The notes beneath the pieces were generated by a model. The model was given only the letters and a program-made list of their open reading frames with translations, ran no database searches and was not told the DNA's origin. Shown piece by piece: positions 55,356 through 63,603 of a DNA stretch of 64,000 bases. Both the position numbers and the translations under genes were made by a program. Positions within the stretch are counted from its first letter, which is position 1; the number at the start of each line of letters is the position of its first letter. This stretch comes from Marinobacter profundi (GTDB lineage Bacteria > Pseudomonadota > Gammaproteobacteria > Pseudomonadales > Oleiphilaceae). The DNA lies in NCBI RefSeq assembly GCF_002744715.1, contig NZ_KZ319370.1, positions 1-64,000 of the forward strand, given 5' to 3'.

Positions 55356-55439
55356 ATTTAACGCTGCCAACACGGGCAGCTTTGGAGTGGAGGCGAAGCC
55401 GCAACGGAAAAGCTGTCCCTGTGCTTGGCCTTGTTAACT
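55356..55439 (-). repeat. attC site 11 (SUKH-like cassette)
   Basis: TTTAACGCTGCC...CTTGTTAACT cores enclose AACACGGGCAGCTTT / AAAGCTGTCCCTGTG. It separates the SUKH-like gene from the four-helix gene. Confidence 0.85.
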
Positions 55440-55444
55440 GCTGC

Positions 55445-56053
55445 CTACTCCGTAACTTGAATTCCAACTTTTTCACCGTTCTTGACGGAGCCAACTTGCT
55501 TCGAGAACTCACTCAAGAACAAGAGCGCTTCTCGGACAGCTACAGGCTTTAATGAAACCCCTCGCTTGGCTTCTTCTGTGCAAAATGGAGGGTAAGCGCT
55601 AATAACCTGCCCAGGTTCAAGGTCCAAACCTTTCTTCTGAAGCTGCATCAATGGTTGTAGCCCCAAGAAATCCACCGGATCGGCAGAAGCGGCGGCCAAA
55701 AAAGAGCCCAGCCCTAATTCGAGGCATTCAACCTCCCCAGTTTCCGAGTGTAGCTTATAGACAATGCGATCTCTGAGCAGGTACTGATCAGCCACACAAT
55801 CCTGAGCAAAAGGAACATCCGATTGCTCCACTGAAGGGAAGAGTTTATGGATAGGCTCTTCCCCAAAAAGTGCCGCTCTTAGACTGTGCCACTCTGGTTC
55901 TTTACAGAGACCACGGACATGAAGCCCACCGCCAAACTGAATGAAGCCGTTCAGCTGCTTTAAGAGGGAGAGCAGGTTGTCAGGTATCAAGGACTCAATT
56001 TCTTGATCTGCACGATATTCCGGTCCCTGATATGTAAGGTTGGATAGATCCAT
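55445..56053 (-). CDS. SMI1/KNR4 (SUKH)-like protein
   Basis: A 202-residue protein resembling the SUKH superfamily: an N-terminal helix (IPDNLLSLLKQLNGFIQFGGGLHVRG), EWHSLRAALFGEE and a later DPVDFLGLQPL segment. SUKH proteins are often immunity proteins to toxin domains (RHS or contact-dependent toxins). Whether this one protects against a toxin is unknown. No toxin partner is in the array. It starts just inside attC 12, with an ATG preceded by no strong site. Confidence 0.6.
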   Translation of the reverse strand: MDLSNLTYQGPEYRADQEIESLIPDNLLSLLKQLNGFIQFGGGLHVRGLCKEPEWHSLRAALFGEEPIHKLFPSVEQSDVPFAQDCVADQYLLRDRIVYKLHSETGEVECLELGLGSFLAAASADPVDFLGLQPLMQLQKKGLDLEPGQVISAYPPFCTEEAKRGVSLKPVAVREALLFLSEFSKQVGSVKNGEKVGIQVTE

Positions 56054-56067
56054 GATCCCTCTTTGCA

Positions 56068-56144
56068 GTTAACGCGGAGCTTTGCGGCAATTTTGGAGCC
56101 GCAAAGCGGCGGAAAAATTGTCCGGCAACAGCGTTTTGTTAACC
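56068..56144 (-). repeat. attC site 12 (zinc-ribbon cassette)
   Basis: AGTTAACGCGG and GTTTTGTTAACC cores enclose a hairpin, CTTTGCGGCAATTTT / AAAAATTGTCCGGCAA. It resembles attC 1. Confidence 0.85.
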
Positions 56145-56147
56145 ATG

Positions 56148-56795
56148 TCAGAGTTTACTCCAGAATGATTTCGTCTTGCTTTTTGGAGGTAAGCTCTTGT
56201 TCTTAGCTGTATGACGACGCACAAGCTCACGGTATAAAATCTCTGCTCTTTTCCGCCTTTGAGGGCTATCTGGCTGAGACATCAGTAACATCAATTTTTT
56301 GGAGATCTTGGGATTCTCGGCGGCTGCATCTCCGATCATCTCTTCAAGAATTTCATTTCTGGTTGATTCTGGCAGCTTTTGGAAGCCGCTTTCATAATCA
56401 ACTACATAGGAAATCATCTCCTCAATTTCTTGACTTGAAAAGTCATACTGAGGCGCGTTCTTTTTGGTAAATTTTCGAAGCGTCACCTTGATTGCATCCC
56501 AAGATGCGCCTTGAACAATGCCCGACACGATGATCATGCCTACGAAAACGAGAACATCGTCTAGATGCTGTAAATATGGCTTCGCTCCCGACCCACTTTG
56601 ATAATGCTTTCTGTACTGGTACCCGTAACGCATTGCGTAGAAAGCATAGCGATAGTAGTGGGTATGCAACCGAAGATTTCGGGATGCGCCACAGGCAGAG
56701 CATAGATCTCTATTGATTTCGCAATCCTGGTCAATATGACCGCATTCGAAACACAGAAGGCTTTCTTGGCTCCTTTCGTAAAGCCTACTCATCAC
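56148..56795 (-). CDS. Zinc-ribbon membrane protein, unknown function
   Basis: A 215-residue protein. CFEC (15-18) and CSAC (32-35) form an N-terminal zinc ribbon. A hydrophobic helix lies at about 80-97, followed by a charged helical tail (LPESTRNEILEEM...). I do not recognise a function. It lies between attC 12 and attC 13 as a single-gene cassette; base composition is AT-richer than the core. Confidence 0.6.
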   Translation of the reverse strand: MMSRLYERSQESLLCFECGHIDQDCEINRDLCSACGASRNLRLHTHYYRYAFYAMRYGYQYRKHYQSGSGAKPYLQHLDDVLVFVGMIIVSGIVQGASWDAIKVTLRKFTKKNAPQYDFSSQEIEEMISYVVDYESGFQKLPESTRNEILEEMIGDAAAENPKISKKLMLLMSQPDSPQRRKRAEILYRELVRRHTAKNKSLPPKSKTKSFWSKL

Positions 56796-56803
56796 TCACC
56801 TTG

Positions 56804-56901
56804 GTTAACGCTGAGCTTAGCGGCGCCCTTGTAATGGAGGCGAAGCCGCAATGAAAAGGGCGTCCGGCGGCCATCGGCCGCGTATTGATGCGCCTTGTTA
56901 C
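56804..56901 (-). repeat. attC site 13 (DUF2750-like cassette; first of the array)
   Basis: TTAACGCTGAGC at the left and CCTTGTTACG at the right, with GGCGTCCGGCGG and CATCGGCCGCG in the arm. It is the rightmost attC of the array and shares much with attC 10. Confidence 0.85.
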
Positions 56902-57275
56902 GTTTTGAGTCTGGCACGGAGTTCCTCAGCTATGTATGTGAGAGACTCATGGCCGTAACGGGGCGAAGCCAAAACCTCGACGATTTGAAGGCTCGACGAA
57001 GCCAACCAGGCAGCGCCCACGAAATTGCTCATCGGTACGAACACCGGGGACAGCCCGCTTTGGTCCAAATTCTCGGCGAACACTTCTGCTTTTTCTGCTG
57101 ACGACCAAACAGGAAGATCCCTGCCGCCCTCCGCTTGCAGGGCATAAAGCGACTGGTCTGCCATTAGCACCCAAACACCGTCTTGCTCCTGAATAGAGGC
57201 GATAAATTCGCGATCACCGATGATTTCTACATTCATCCAATTACTCGATGCCTTGTCGACGACAAAACGTAACAT
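56898..57275 (-). CDS. DUF2750-like cassette protein
   Basis: A 125-residue protein whose middle (VWVLMADQSLYALQAEGGRDLPVWSSAEKAEVFAE) fits the DUF2750 pattern of a short strand then LPVWSS. The function is unknown. The stop codon is in attC 13. No attI or integrase is seen upstream. An alternative ATG at 57236 (MNVEIIGD) has a slightly better ribosome site, so the start is uncertain. Confidence 0.6.
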   Translation of the reverse strand: MLRFVVDKASSNWMNVEIIGDREFIASIQEQDGVWVLMADQSLYALQAEGGRDLPVWSSAEKAEVFAENLDQSGLSPVFVPMSNFVGAAWLASSSLQIVEVLASPRYGHESLTYIAEELRARLKT

Positions 57276-57289
57276 TTATATATGAGTCC

Positions 57290-57326
57290 CAACGACCACT
57301 TTCCCAACGACTCATATCTCAATTCA
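57290..57326. other. Inverted and direct repeats at the array's right boundary
   Basis: An imperfect arrangement ATATGAGTC ... GACTCATAT encloses two copies of CCCAACGAC. The 57276-57555 interval otherwise contains no gene and no attI-like sequence I can identify. A small GGTCG-AAA-CGACC hairpin followed by GTTTTT lies at about 57503-57525 and would terminate plus-strand transcription only. Confidence 0.45.
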
Positions 57327-57555
57327 ACAATCCTCCAAAACTAGGCAGAAAACCCCGTCACGTCAATCAGTTCCGTGCCATTGGCTATTAAAATCGTGAT
57401 GGAAAAACGATCGTTGTGACCACTATCCCGAATTTCGGGACTAGCTGTAAGCGCATGAATCCATGAGTTAATTTAACCATAATTCAATTCGCGCCCAGTT
57501 CATGGTCGAAACGACCGTTTTTCCATTTCATTTGTCACACCATCAGGATTTACCG

Positions 57556-58614
57556 TTACCACTCCAGCTGCGCGCCGGTCTGGTACTCGATCACCCGGGT
57601 CTCGAAGAAGTTCTTCTCCTTGCGCAGGGTCGCCTGCTCATCGAGCCAGGGCGACACATTTTTTGCGCCCGGGAACGGTTCTTCCAGCCCCACAGTGCGT
57701 GCCCGCCGGTTGGCCACAAACCGGAACTGTTCACTGTGGTACTCGGCGGAGTAACCCAGGATCGGGTCGCGCAGGACGTAGTTGGCGTAGGCGGTTTCCG
57801 CCGCCTCGGATTCATCCCACATCTCTCGTACGGCTTTCGGGTCCAGGGTGATGTTTTCTTCCTCGAGGATCTGGTTCACCACTTTCAGGCCAAAGGAGAA
57901 GTGCATGGCCTCGTCCCGCAGGATGTACTGCAGTTGCTCGCCGGTCCCGCGCATCAGGCCCCGGCGTTGCAGGGCGAAGATGGGGCTGAAGCCGTTGTAG
58001 AACCAGCAGCCTTCAAACACCGCCGCAAAGAACAGGTACGACATAACGAATTCCTGCAGGTCATCCTTGTTGCGCAGGTTCAAGCCGGATCGCATGGCGG
58101 CGTCGAGCCTTCGGTTGGCCAGCTGGATCTTGCCGTGGATCTCCGGCACCACCCGGTAACGGTTGTAGATCTCGCTCTGGTCCAGGTTCAGGGTTTCGAT
58201 GCAGTGCTGGTAGGTCCAGGTATGCAGGGCTTCCTCGTACACCTGGCGGGCCTGGTAGATCTGCAGCTCCGGGGCGCTCATTTTCTCCATCACCGCCAGG
58301 CCGATGTTGCGCATGGCCAGGATGTCGGAGGTGGTGAGATAGGCCAGTACGTTCTCGTACACGTGCTTCTCCGCCGGGTTCAGGCGGTGGTGGTAGTCGT
58401 GGACGTCCTGGGCCATGTTGACGTCCAGCGGAGTCCAGTGGTTCTTGTTGGCGTTCATGAAGTACTCCCAGGCCCAGGGGTACTTGAACGGTGCCAGCTG
58501 GTTGATGTCGGTCTCGCCGTTGATCACCCGCTTGTCGTCTACGTTGACCGGAGCCGGGCCATTTGGAGTGGCTGCCTTGGATTCTGTTTTTGGTTCGTCG
58601 TCCCAATCCAGCAT
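57556..58614 (-). CDS. nrdB: Class Ia ribonucleotide reductase beta subunit
   Basis: The small subunit that holds the diferric-tyrosyl radical for deoxyribonucleotide synthesis, 352 residues. The metal/radical motif is EALHTWTY (Glu128, His131, Tyr135), matching the E-x-x-H-x-x-x-Y pattern, with Asp97 upstream and the second metal set around EFVMSYLFFAAVFEG and RDEAMHFSFG. The C-terminal tail lies in the final GAQLEW. It lies 67 bases downstream of nrdA. Confidence 0.95.
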   Translation of the reverse strand: MLDWDDEPKTESKAATPNGPAPVNVDDKRVINGETDINQLAPFKYPWAWEYFMNANKNHWTPLDVNMAQDVHDYHHRLNPAEKHVYENVLAYLTTSDILAMRNIGLAVMEKMSAPELQIYQARQVYEEALHTWTYQHCIETLNLDQSEIYNRYRVVPEIHGKIQLANRRLDAAMRSGLNLRNKDDLQEFVMSYLFFAAVFEGCWFYNGFSPIFALQRRGLMRGTGEQLQYILRDEAMHFSFGLKVVNQILEEENITLDPKAVREMWDESEAAETAYANYVLRDPILGYSAEYHSEQFRFVANRRARTVGLEEPFPGAKNVSPWLDEQATLRKEKNFFETRVIEYQTGAQLEW

Positions 58615-58681
58615 AGTGTTGTCCTCTTGGTAGGGGGACAGAATTCAATTCTGTCCCCGAGCTTCCAGAAAAAGTAAGTAG

Positions 58682-61444
58682 TTACTGACAGGCTTCACAG
58701 TCGGGGTCGTCAATGGAACACACCTGCGGTTGCGGCGCGGCGACCGGGACGGTTTTCTCGGCGCCGGTGGCCCCCAGGGAACGCAGATAATAGGTGGTCT
58801 TGAGCCCACGCTCCCACGCCAGCTGATACAGGGCATCGAGCTTCTTGCCGCTGGGTTCGGCCATGTACAGGTTCAGGCTCTGGGCCTGGTCGAGCCATTT
58901 CTGGCGCCGGGCGGCCGCTTCGACGAGCCAGCGTGCATCGATCTCGAAGGCGGTGGCGTAGCGGGCTTTCAGTTCCGCCGGGATGCGGTCGATCTGCTGC
59001 ACCGAGCCGTCGAAGTATTTGAGGTCGTTGACCATCACGTTGTCCCACAGGCCCTCGGCCTTGAGGTCGCGGACCAGGGAGGGGTTCACCACCGTGAACT
59101 CGCCGGAGAGGTTCGATTTGACGAACAGGTTCTGGTACGCCGGTTCGATGGACTGGGACACGCCGACGATGTTGGAGATGGTGGCGGTGGGCGCGATGGC
59201 CATGACGTTGCTGTTGCGCATGCCGTTTTTGGCAATCAGCTCGCGCACCGGGGTCCAGTCCAGGCGCGTGTCGGTATTCACCGAGCAGTCGCCATCCCGG
59301 CGGTTTTCCTTCAGCAGGTTGATAGAGTCGATGGGCAGGATGCCCTGGTGCCAGAGCGAGCCTTCATAGGTGTCGTAGGCGCCCCGTTCGCCGGCCAGGG
59401 TGGCGGAGGCCCGGATAGCGAAGTAGCTGAGTTGCTCCATGGCAACATCGGCAAACTCCACCGCCTCCGGGCTGGAATACGGCAGGCCCAGTTGGTAGAG
59501 CGCGTCCTGGAAGCCCATCAGGCCGAGGCCCACGGGGCGGTGCTTGAGGTTGGAGTTTTTCGCCTGGGGCACGGCGTAGTAGTTGATGTCGATGACGTTA
59601 TCGAGCATCCGTACGGCGGTGGTGACGGTGCGTTCCAGGCGCTGCACGTCCAGTTCGCCCCCAACGATATGGGCGGCCAAATTGACCGAGCCCAGATTAC
59701 ACACGGCGATTTCGTCGGCACCGGTGTTCAGGGTGATCTCGGTGCACAGGTTGGAGCTGTGGACCACGCCCTGGTGCTGCTGGGGCGAGCGCAGGTTGCA
59801 GGGGTCCTTGAAGGTGATCCAGGGGTGGCCGGTCTCGAACAGCACGGTGAGCATCTTGCGCCAGAGCTGTTTGGCGGGGATCTTCTTGAACAGTTTGGTT
59901 TTGCCCTGCTCCGCCAGGGCTTCGTAGTGCTCATAGCGCTCCCGGAAGGCGTTGCCGTACAGGTCGTGCAGGTCGGGCACGTCGCTGGGGGAGAACAGGG
60001 TCCAGTCGCGGTCCTCGCGCATGCGCTCGATGAGCAGGTCCGGCACCCAGTTGGCGGTGTTCATGTCATGGGTGCGGCGGCGTTCATCGCCGGTGTTCTT
60101 GCGCAGCTCCAGGAATTCCTCGATGTCCAGGTGCCAGCTCTCCAGGTAGGCACACACCGCGCCCTTGCGTTTGCCGCCCTGGTTCACCGCCACGGCGGTG
60201 TCGTTCACCACTTTCAGGAACGGCACCACGCCCTGGCTCTGGCCATTGGTACCCTTGATGTGCGACCCCAGTGCCCGCACCGGCGTCCAGTCGTTGCCGA
60301 GGCCGCCGGCCCACTTGGAGAGCATGGCGTTGTCGCGGATGGCGCCGTAGATGCTTTCCAGATCGTCCTGCACGGTGGTCAGGTAGCAGGAGGACAGCTG
60401 GGAGTGGCGGGTGCCGCTGTTGAACAGGGTGGGCGTGCTGGCCATGTAGTCGAAGCTGGACAGCAGCTCGTAGAACTCGATGGCGCGGGCGTTGGGGTCG
60501 TCTTCCCGCAGCGCCAGCCCCATGGCCACGCGCATGAAGAACACCTGGGGCAGCTCCAGCCGGGCCTTGTTCCAGTGCAGGAAGTAGCGGTCGTACAGGG
60601 TCTGCAGGCCCAGGAAGCCGAACTGGTGATCGCGCTCGGGTTTCAGGGCCTCGCCGAGGCGTTCCAGATCGAAGGCCGCCAGGGCTTCGTCCAGCAACTC
60701 GTGGCGGATGCCGGCGTGGATGAAGACGGCCAGGGCCTGTGGATACACCTCCGCCAGCGTTTGATTCCGGGGCAGGTCCAGGGCCTCAGCAGCTTCGAGG
60801 CGCAGCTGTTCCAGCAGCAGTCGGGCAGTCACGGCGCTGTAATCGGGCTCCTGCTCGATCCGGCTGCGGGCGGTCATGACCAGGGCCGAGAGCACTTCGG
60901 TTTCTTCGATGCCGTCGTACAGGTTACGCAGGGCGTCTTCCACCAGGGATTCGCCGTCAATGCCCTCCAGGCCGGTGGCGGCCTGTTCCACCTGCAGTTT
61001 CATCAGGCCCAGGTCCAAGGGGGCGATGCTGCCGTCGGCCTTTTTCACGGTCAGGTGCGGGTGGGCCTCCATGGGCTCTTCCACGGCGCGCTTGCGGGCG
61101 TGCTCTTCCCGGTACAGTACGTAGGCCCGGGCCACTTTCTGTTCCTCGGCCCGCATCAGGGCCAGTTCCACCTGGTCCTGGATATCCTCGATATGAACCT
61201 TGCCGCCGGCTTTCAGGCGCCGGCTGATGGCCTGGACCACCTGTTCGGTGACCCGGTGTACGGCATCGTTGATGCGGGCGGAGCCAGCGGCCTTGTCACC
61301 TTCCACGGCAAGGAAGGCCTTGGTGACGGCAACACTAATTTTGGCCGGATTGAATCCAACCAGGGTGCCGTTGCGTTTAATTACCTGAAGGGATTGGGTA
61401 TCGGTTGAAGCTGCCGGCGGTTCGGCGAAGGCGGTGGTTGTCAT
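58682..61444 (-). CDS. nrdA: Class Ia ribonucleotide reductase alpha subunit
   Basis: The catalytic subunit, 920 residues. Two ATP-cone domains lie at the N-terminus (QVIKRNGTLVGFNPAKISVAV and LTVKKADGSIAPLDLGLMKL), then the ten-stranded barrel with the substrate Cys region SSCYLTTVQDDL and CNLGSVNLA, and the radical-transfer part near the C-terminus. The final residues CSIDDPDCEACQ form the mobile Cys pair. The two-cone layout is like Pseudomonas NrdA. The ATG at 61444 has AGGAG. The long 5' leader carries a cobalamin riboswitch. Confidence 0.96.
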   Translation of the reverse strand: MTTTAFAEPPAASTDTQSLQVIKRNGTLVGFNPAKISVAVTKAFLAVEGDKAAGSARINDAVHRVTEQVVQAISRRLKAGGKVHIEDIQDQVELALMRAEEQKVARAYVLYREEHARKRAVEEPMEAHPHLTVKKADGSIAPLDLGLMKLQVEQAATGLEGIDGESLVEDALRNLYDGIEETEVLSALVMTARSRIEQEPDYSAVTARLLLEQLRLEAAEALDLPRNQTLAEVYPQALAVFIHAGIRHELLDEALAAFDLERLGEALKPERDHQFGFLGLQTLYDRYFLHWNKARLELPQVFFMRVAMGLALREDDPNARAIEFYELLSSFDYMASTPTLFNSGTRHSQLSSCYLTTVQDDLESIYGAIRDNAMLSKWAGGLGNDWTPVRALGSHIKGTNGQSQGVVPFLKVVNDTAVAVNQGGKRKGAVCAYLESWHLDIEEFLELRKNTGDERRRTHDMNTANWVPDLLIERMREDRDWTLFSPSDVPDLHDLYGNAFRERYEHYEALAEQGKTKLFKKIPAKQLWRKMLTVLFETGHPWITFKDPCNLRSPQQHQGVVHSSNLCTEITLNTGADEIAVCNLGSVNLAAHIVGGELDVQRLERTVTTAVRMLDNVIDINYYAVPQAKNSNLKHRPVGLGLMGFQDALYQLGLPYSSPEAVEFADVAMEQLSYFAIRASATLAGERGAYDTYEGSLWHQGILPIDSINLLKENRRDGDCSVNTDTRLDWTPVRELIAKNGMRNSNVMAIAPTATISNIVGVSQSIEPAYQNLFVKSNLSGEFTVVNPSLVRDLKAEGLWDNVMVNDLKYFDGSVQQIDRIPAELKARYATAFEIDARWLVEAAARRQKWLDQAQSLNLYMAEPSGKKLDALYQLAWERGLKTTYYLRSLGATGAEKTVPVAAPQPQVCSIDDPDCEACQ

Positions 61445-61587
61445 GGTGCTCTCCTGGGTTCGCGTTGGTTCCATTTCACCTTCGCGAATGCAGGGGCACA
61501 CTTTGCCTGGAAGACTGGCAACGGGAACCGGTCTGCTCACCCTGAGTCGCGAAGGTGCAGTCCAGAAGCCGGTTTTGGCGGCTTCTG

Positions 61588-61770
61588 ATCCCTGGCAGGT
61601 CTTCGGACTCAGGGGCTTGGATCATCTGATCCGGCCTTGCGTGGCGACTTCCCGGCGGATACCAGTGTCATCGTGCCACGCTCGTTCCCCAATACCGCTG
61701 CGCGTCAGTTCCGGATTCTCACCGGATTCCCGATACCAGAGTGCTTATGGTGATCACGCGTTGACCGAGT
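61588..61770 (-). promoter_or_regulatory. Cobalamin riboswitch upstream of nrdAB
   Basis: Reading the minus strand, the conserved order is visible: GGGAATCCGGTGAGAATCCGG, ACTG.CGCGCAGCGGTA, GGGAACGAG, GCACGATGACACTGG, CCGGGAAG and the closing AGTCCGAAGACCTGCC. This fits the B12 riboswitch core and its P1-closing segment. B12 binding would shut off the B12-independent class Ia enzyme. The 61445-61911 gap contains this, a terminator and no gene. Confidence 0.9.
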
Positions 61771-61856
61771 TGGTTACGCAACAATCACTACATCTGGTAT
61801 ATGACCAAGGATGAAAGCACTATATACACGACATCCGGAAGGAACAAGGCGAAGGC

Positions 61857-61884
61857 ATAAAAAAGGCCCCCATGAAGGGGGCCA
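61857..61884 (-). terminator. Terminator of the fmdA-fmdB unit
   Basis: GGCCCCCAT-type stem (GGCCCC/GGGGCC) with a T run on the minus strand, 28 bases after the FmdB-like stop. Confidence 0.88.
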
Positions 61885-61911
61885 AACACGTGACAGCTTT
61901 TACTCAGCCAA

Positions 61912-62265
61912 TCAGTGGCTGATCATCCAGGGCCGCATGGAGGGAAACATCTTCTTCCCGTCGGCCGTGTAAAACAGCATGGACTTGCCGGGTTTCGGGG
62001 AGCCACAGCCACAGGCGCGGCTATGTTCCTTGTCGTGGGCCCTTCGGTCTGCGGTGGAGAAAACCGGTTCGTGCCGGGATCGCTCATTCCGGTCCTCAGA
62101 CGCCCTTTTAGCCGGGTCCATGGCCGCAATGTGCGATGGCAACACGATCACTCGCGGCGACAGGGCCTGACAGGTAGGACACTCCGCCGGCTTGGCCGCA
62201 TCGTCCATGGTGGCCAGGGTATTGAACAGACCGTGCTCGCGGCACTTGTAGTCATACACAGGCAT
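61912..62265 (-). CDS. fmdB: FmdB-type zinc-ribbon protein
   Basis: A 117-residue protein with the FmdB/CxxC zinc ribbon: MPVYDYKCREHGLF, then CPTCQ. A second Cys pair (ACGCG) sits near residue 87. FmdB proteins lie beside formamidase genes and are thought to regulate or mature them, without direct proof. It starts six bases after the fmdA stop, so the two are one operon, closed by the terminator downstream. Confidence 0.85.
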   Translation of the reverse strand: MPVYDYKCREHGLFNTLATMDDAAKPAECPTCQALSPRVIVLPSHIAAMDPAKRASEDRNERSRHEPVFSTADRRAHDKEHSRACGCGSPKPGKSMLFYTADGKKMFPSMRPWMISH

Positions 62266-62270
62266 GGCGA

Positions 62271-63503
62271 TTACTCCTTGTCTTTCGACAGCGGTACGTC
62301 CATGCCCCCACTGACTTTCTTCTGCGGACCATCGGCGGATGGGTTAATGTCGAAGTCGAAGATGCCCGTTGGCAGCCAGAGCGTAGCGCAGGCATTGGGG
62401 ATATCCACCACGCCGCTGATGTGGCCTTCCACCGGTGCGCAACCGAGGATCGCGTAGGCCTGGGCCTTGGTGTAACCGAACTTGGTCATGTACTCGATGG
62501 CATTCAGGCAGGCCTGACGATAGGCCACGTGCACGTCCAGATAATGCTGACCGCCCTCTTCGTCTACCGAGATACCCTCGAAAATTACGTAATCGTCGTA
62601 GCGGGGCTTGATGGGGCTCGGCTTGAACACCGGGTTCTTGATGCCATATTTCTTCACGCCGTCCTTGATCAGGTTCACGCGCAGGTGAATCCAGCCGGCC
62701 ATTTCGATGGCGCCGCAGAAGGTGATTTCACCGTCGCCCTGGCTGAAGTGCAGGTCGCCTACGGAGAGGCCGGCACCGTCAACATACACCGGGAAATAAA
62801 CCTTGGAACCCCGTGAGAGATCCTTGATGTCACAGTTACCGCCGTGTTCACGGGGCGGTACGGTACGGGCGGCTTCGGCACCCGCAGCCTTGGCGGCTTC
62901 ACCCTTCAGTTGGCCCATATGGGCGGTCTCACCGTTGGGCAGTGTCGCCAACTCCGGCACCCGCTCAGGGTCTGTTGCGACCAGGCCCGCCTCGCGCTTG
63001 TTCCAGGTGTCCAGCAGCTCCCTGGAGGGCAGACAGCCGATCAGGCCCGGGTGAATCAGGCCGGCGAACTCCACATTGGGAATGTGGCGGGATTTGGTAA
63101 ACATGCCGTTAAAGTCCCAGATGGATTTCTGGGCTTCCGGGAAGTGTTCGGTCAGGAAGCCACCACCGTTTTGCTTCGAGAAGAAGCCGTTGAAGCCCCA
63201 CTGGCTCTCTTCGAAAGTGCCGATGTCGAGAATGTCCACTTCCAGCAGGTCGCCCGGCTCTGCGCCCTCCACACCGATCGGGCCAGACAGGAAATGCACC
63301 TGGCTGAGATCAACATCCCGCACGTCGTCGGCGCTGTCGTCGTTCTTGATCTGGCCACCGGTCCAGTCGTAGCACTCGACAATGAAGTCGTCGCCCGGCT
63401 TGACGGTGGCCACCAGGGGAATGTCCGGGTGCCAGCGGTTGTGGATTTTGTCGTTCTCATAGGCCGACTTGTTCAGATCAATCTTGATGATGGTTTCAGC
63501 CAT
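62271..63503 (-). CDS. fmdA: Formamidase/acetamidase
   Basis: A 410-residue cytosolic amidase of the acetamidase/formamidase family, hydrolysing formamide to formate and ammonia. Matching segments are HNRWHPDIPLVATVKPGDDF, EGAEPGDLLEVDILDIG, WDFNGMFTKSRHIPNVEFAGLIHPGLIGC and VEGHISGVVDIPNACATLWLPTGIFDFDI. AGGAGC precedes the ATG at 63503. It is the first gene of an operon with fmdB, probably for nitrogen supply. Confidence 0.94.
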   Translation of the reverse strand: MAETIIKIDLNKSAYENDKIHNRWHPDIPLVATVKPGDDFIVECYDWTGGQIKNDDSADDVRDVDLSQVHFLSGPIGVEGAEPGDLLEVDILDIGTFEESQWGFNGFFSKQNGGGFLTEHFPEAQKSIWDFNGMFTKSRHIPNVEFAGLIHPGLIGCLPSRELLDTWNKREAGLVATDPERVPELATLPNGETAHMGQLKGEAAKAAGAEAARTVPPREHGGNCDIKDLSRGSKVYFPVYVDGAGLSVGDLHFSQGDGEITFCGAIEMAGWIHLRVNLIKDGVKKYGIKNPVFKPSPIKPRYDDYVIFEGISVDEEGGQHYLDVHVAYRQACLNAIEYMTKFGYTKAQAYAILGCAPVEGHISGVVDIPNACATLWLPTGIFDFDINPSADGPQKKVSGGMDVPLSKDKE

Positions 63504-63603
63504 AACGGGCGCTCCTTGGTCTTGGCTTACACATTAGGTAACGGCTTTACTATCCAAAATCCGGTGCCGGTGAGGTATTCGCTAAATGCCCCCCGTGCCT
63601 ACG

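Noticed and set aside
57276..57555. An integrase remnant between the first cassette and nrdB
   Set aside because: No reading frame there resembles a tyrosine recombinase; only short repeats were seen.
58730..61408. An 892-codon plus-strand frame over nrdA
   Set aside because: Antisense shadow of a clear nrdA, with no ribosome site or family match.
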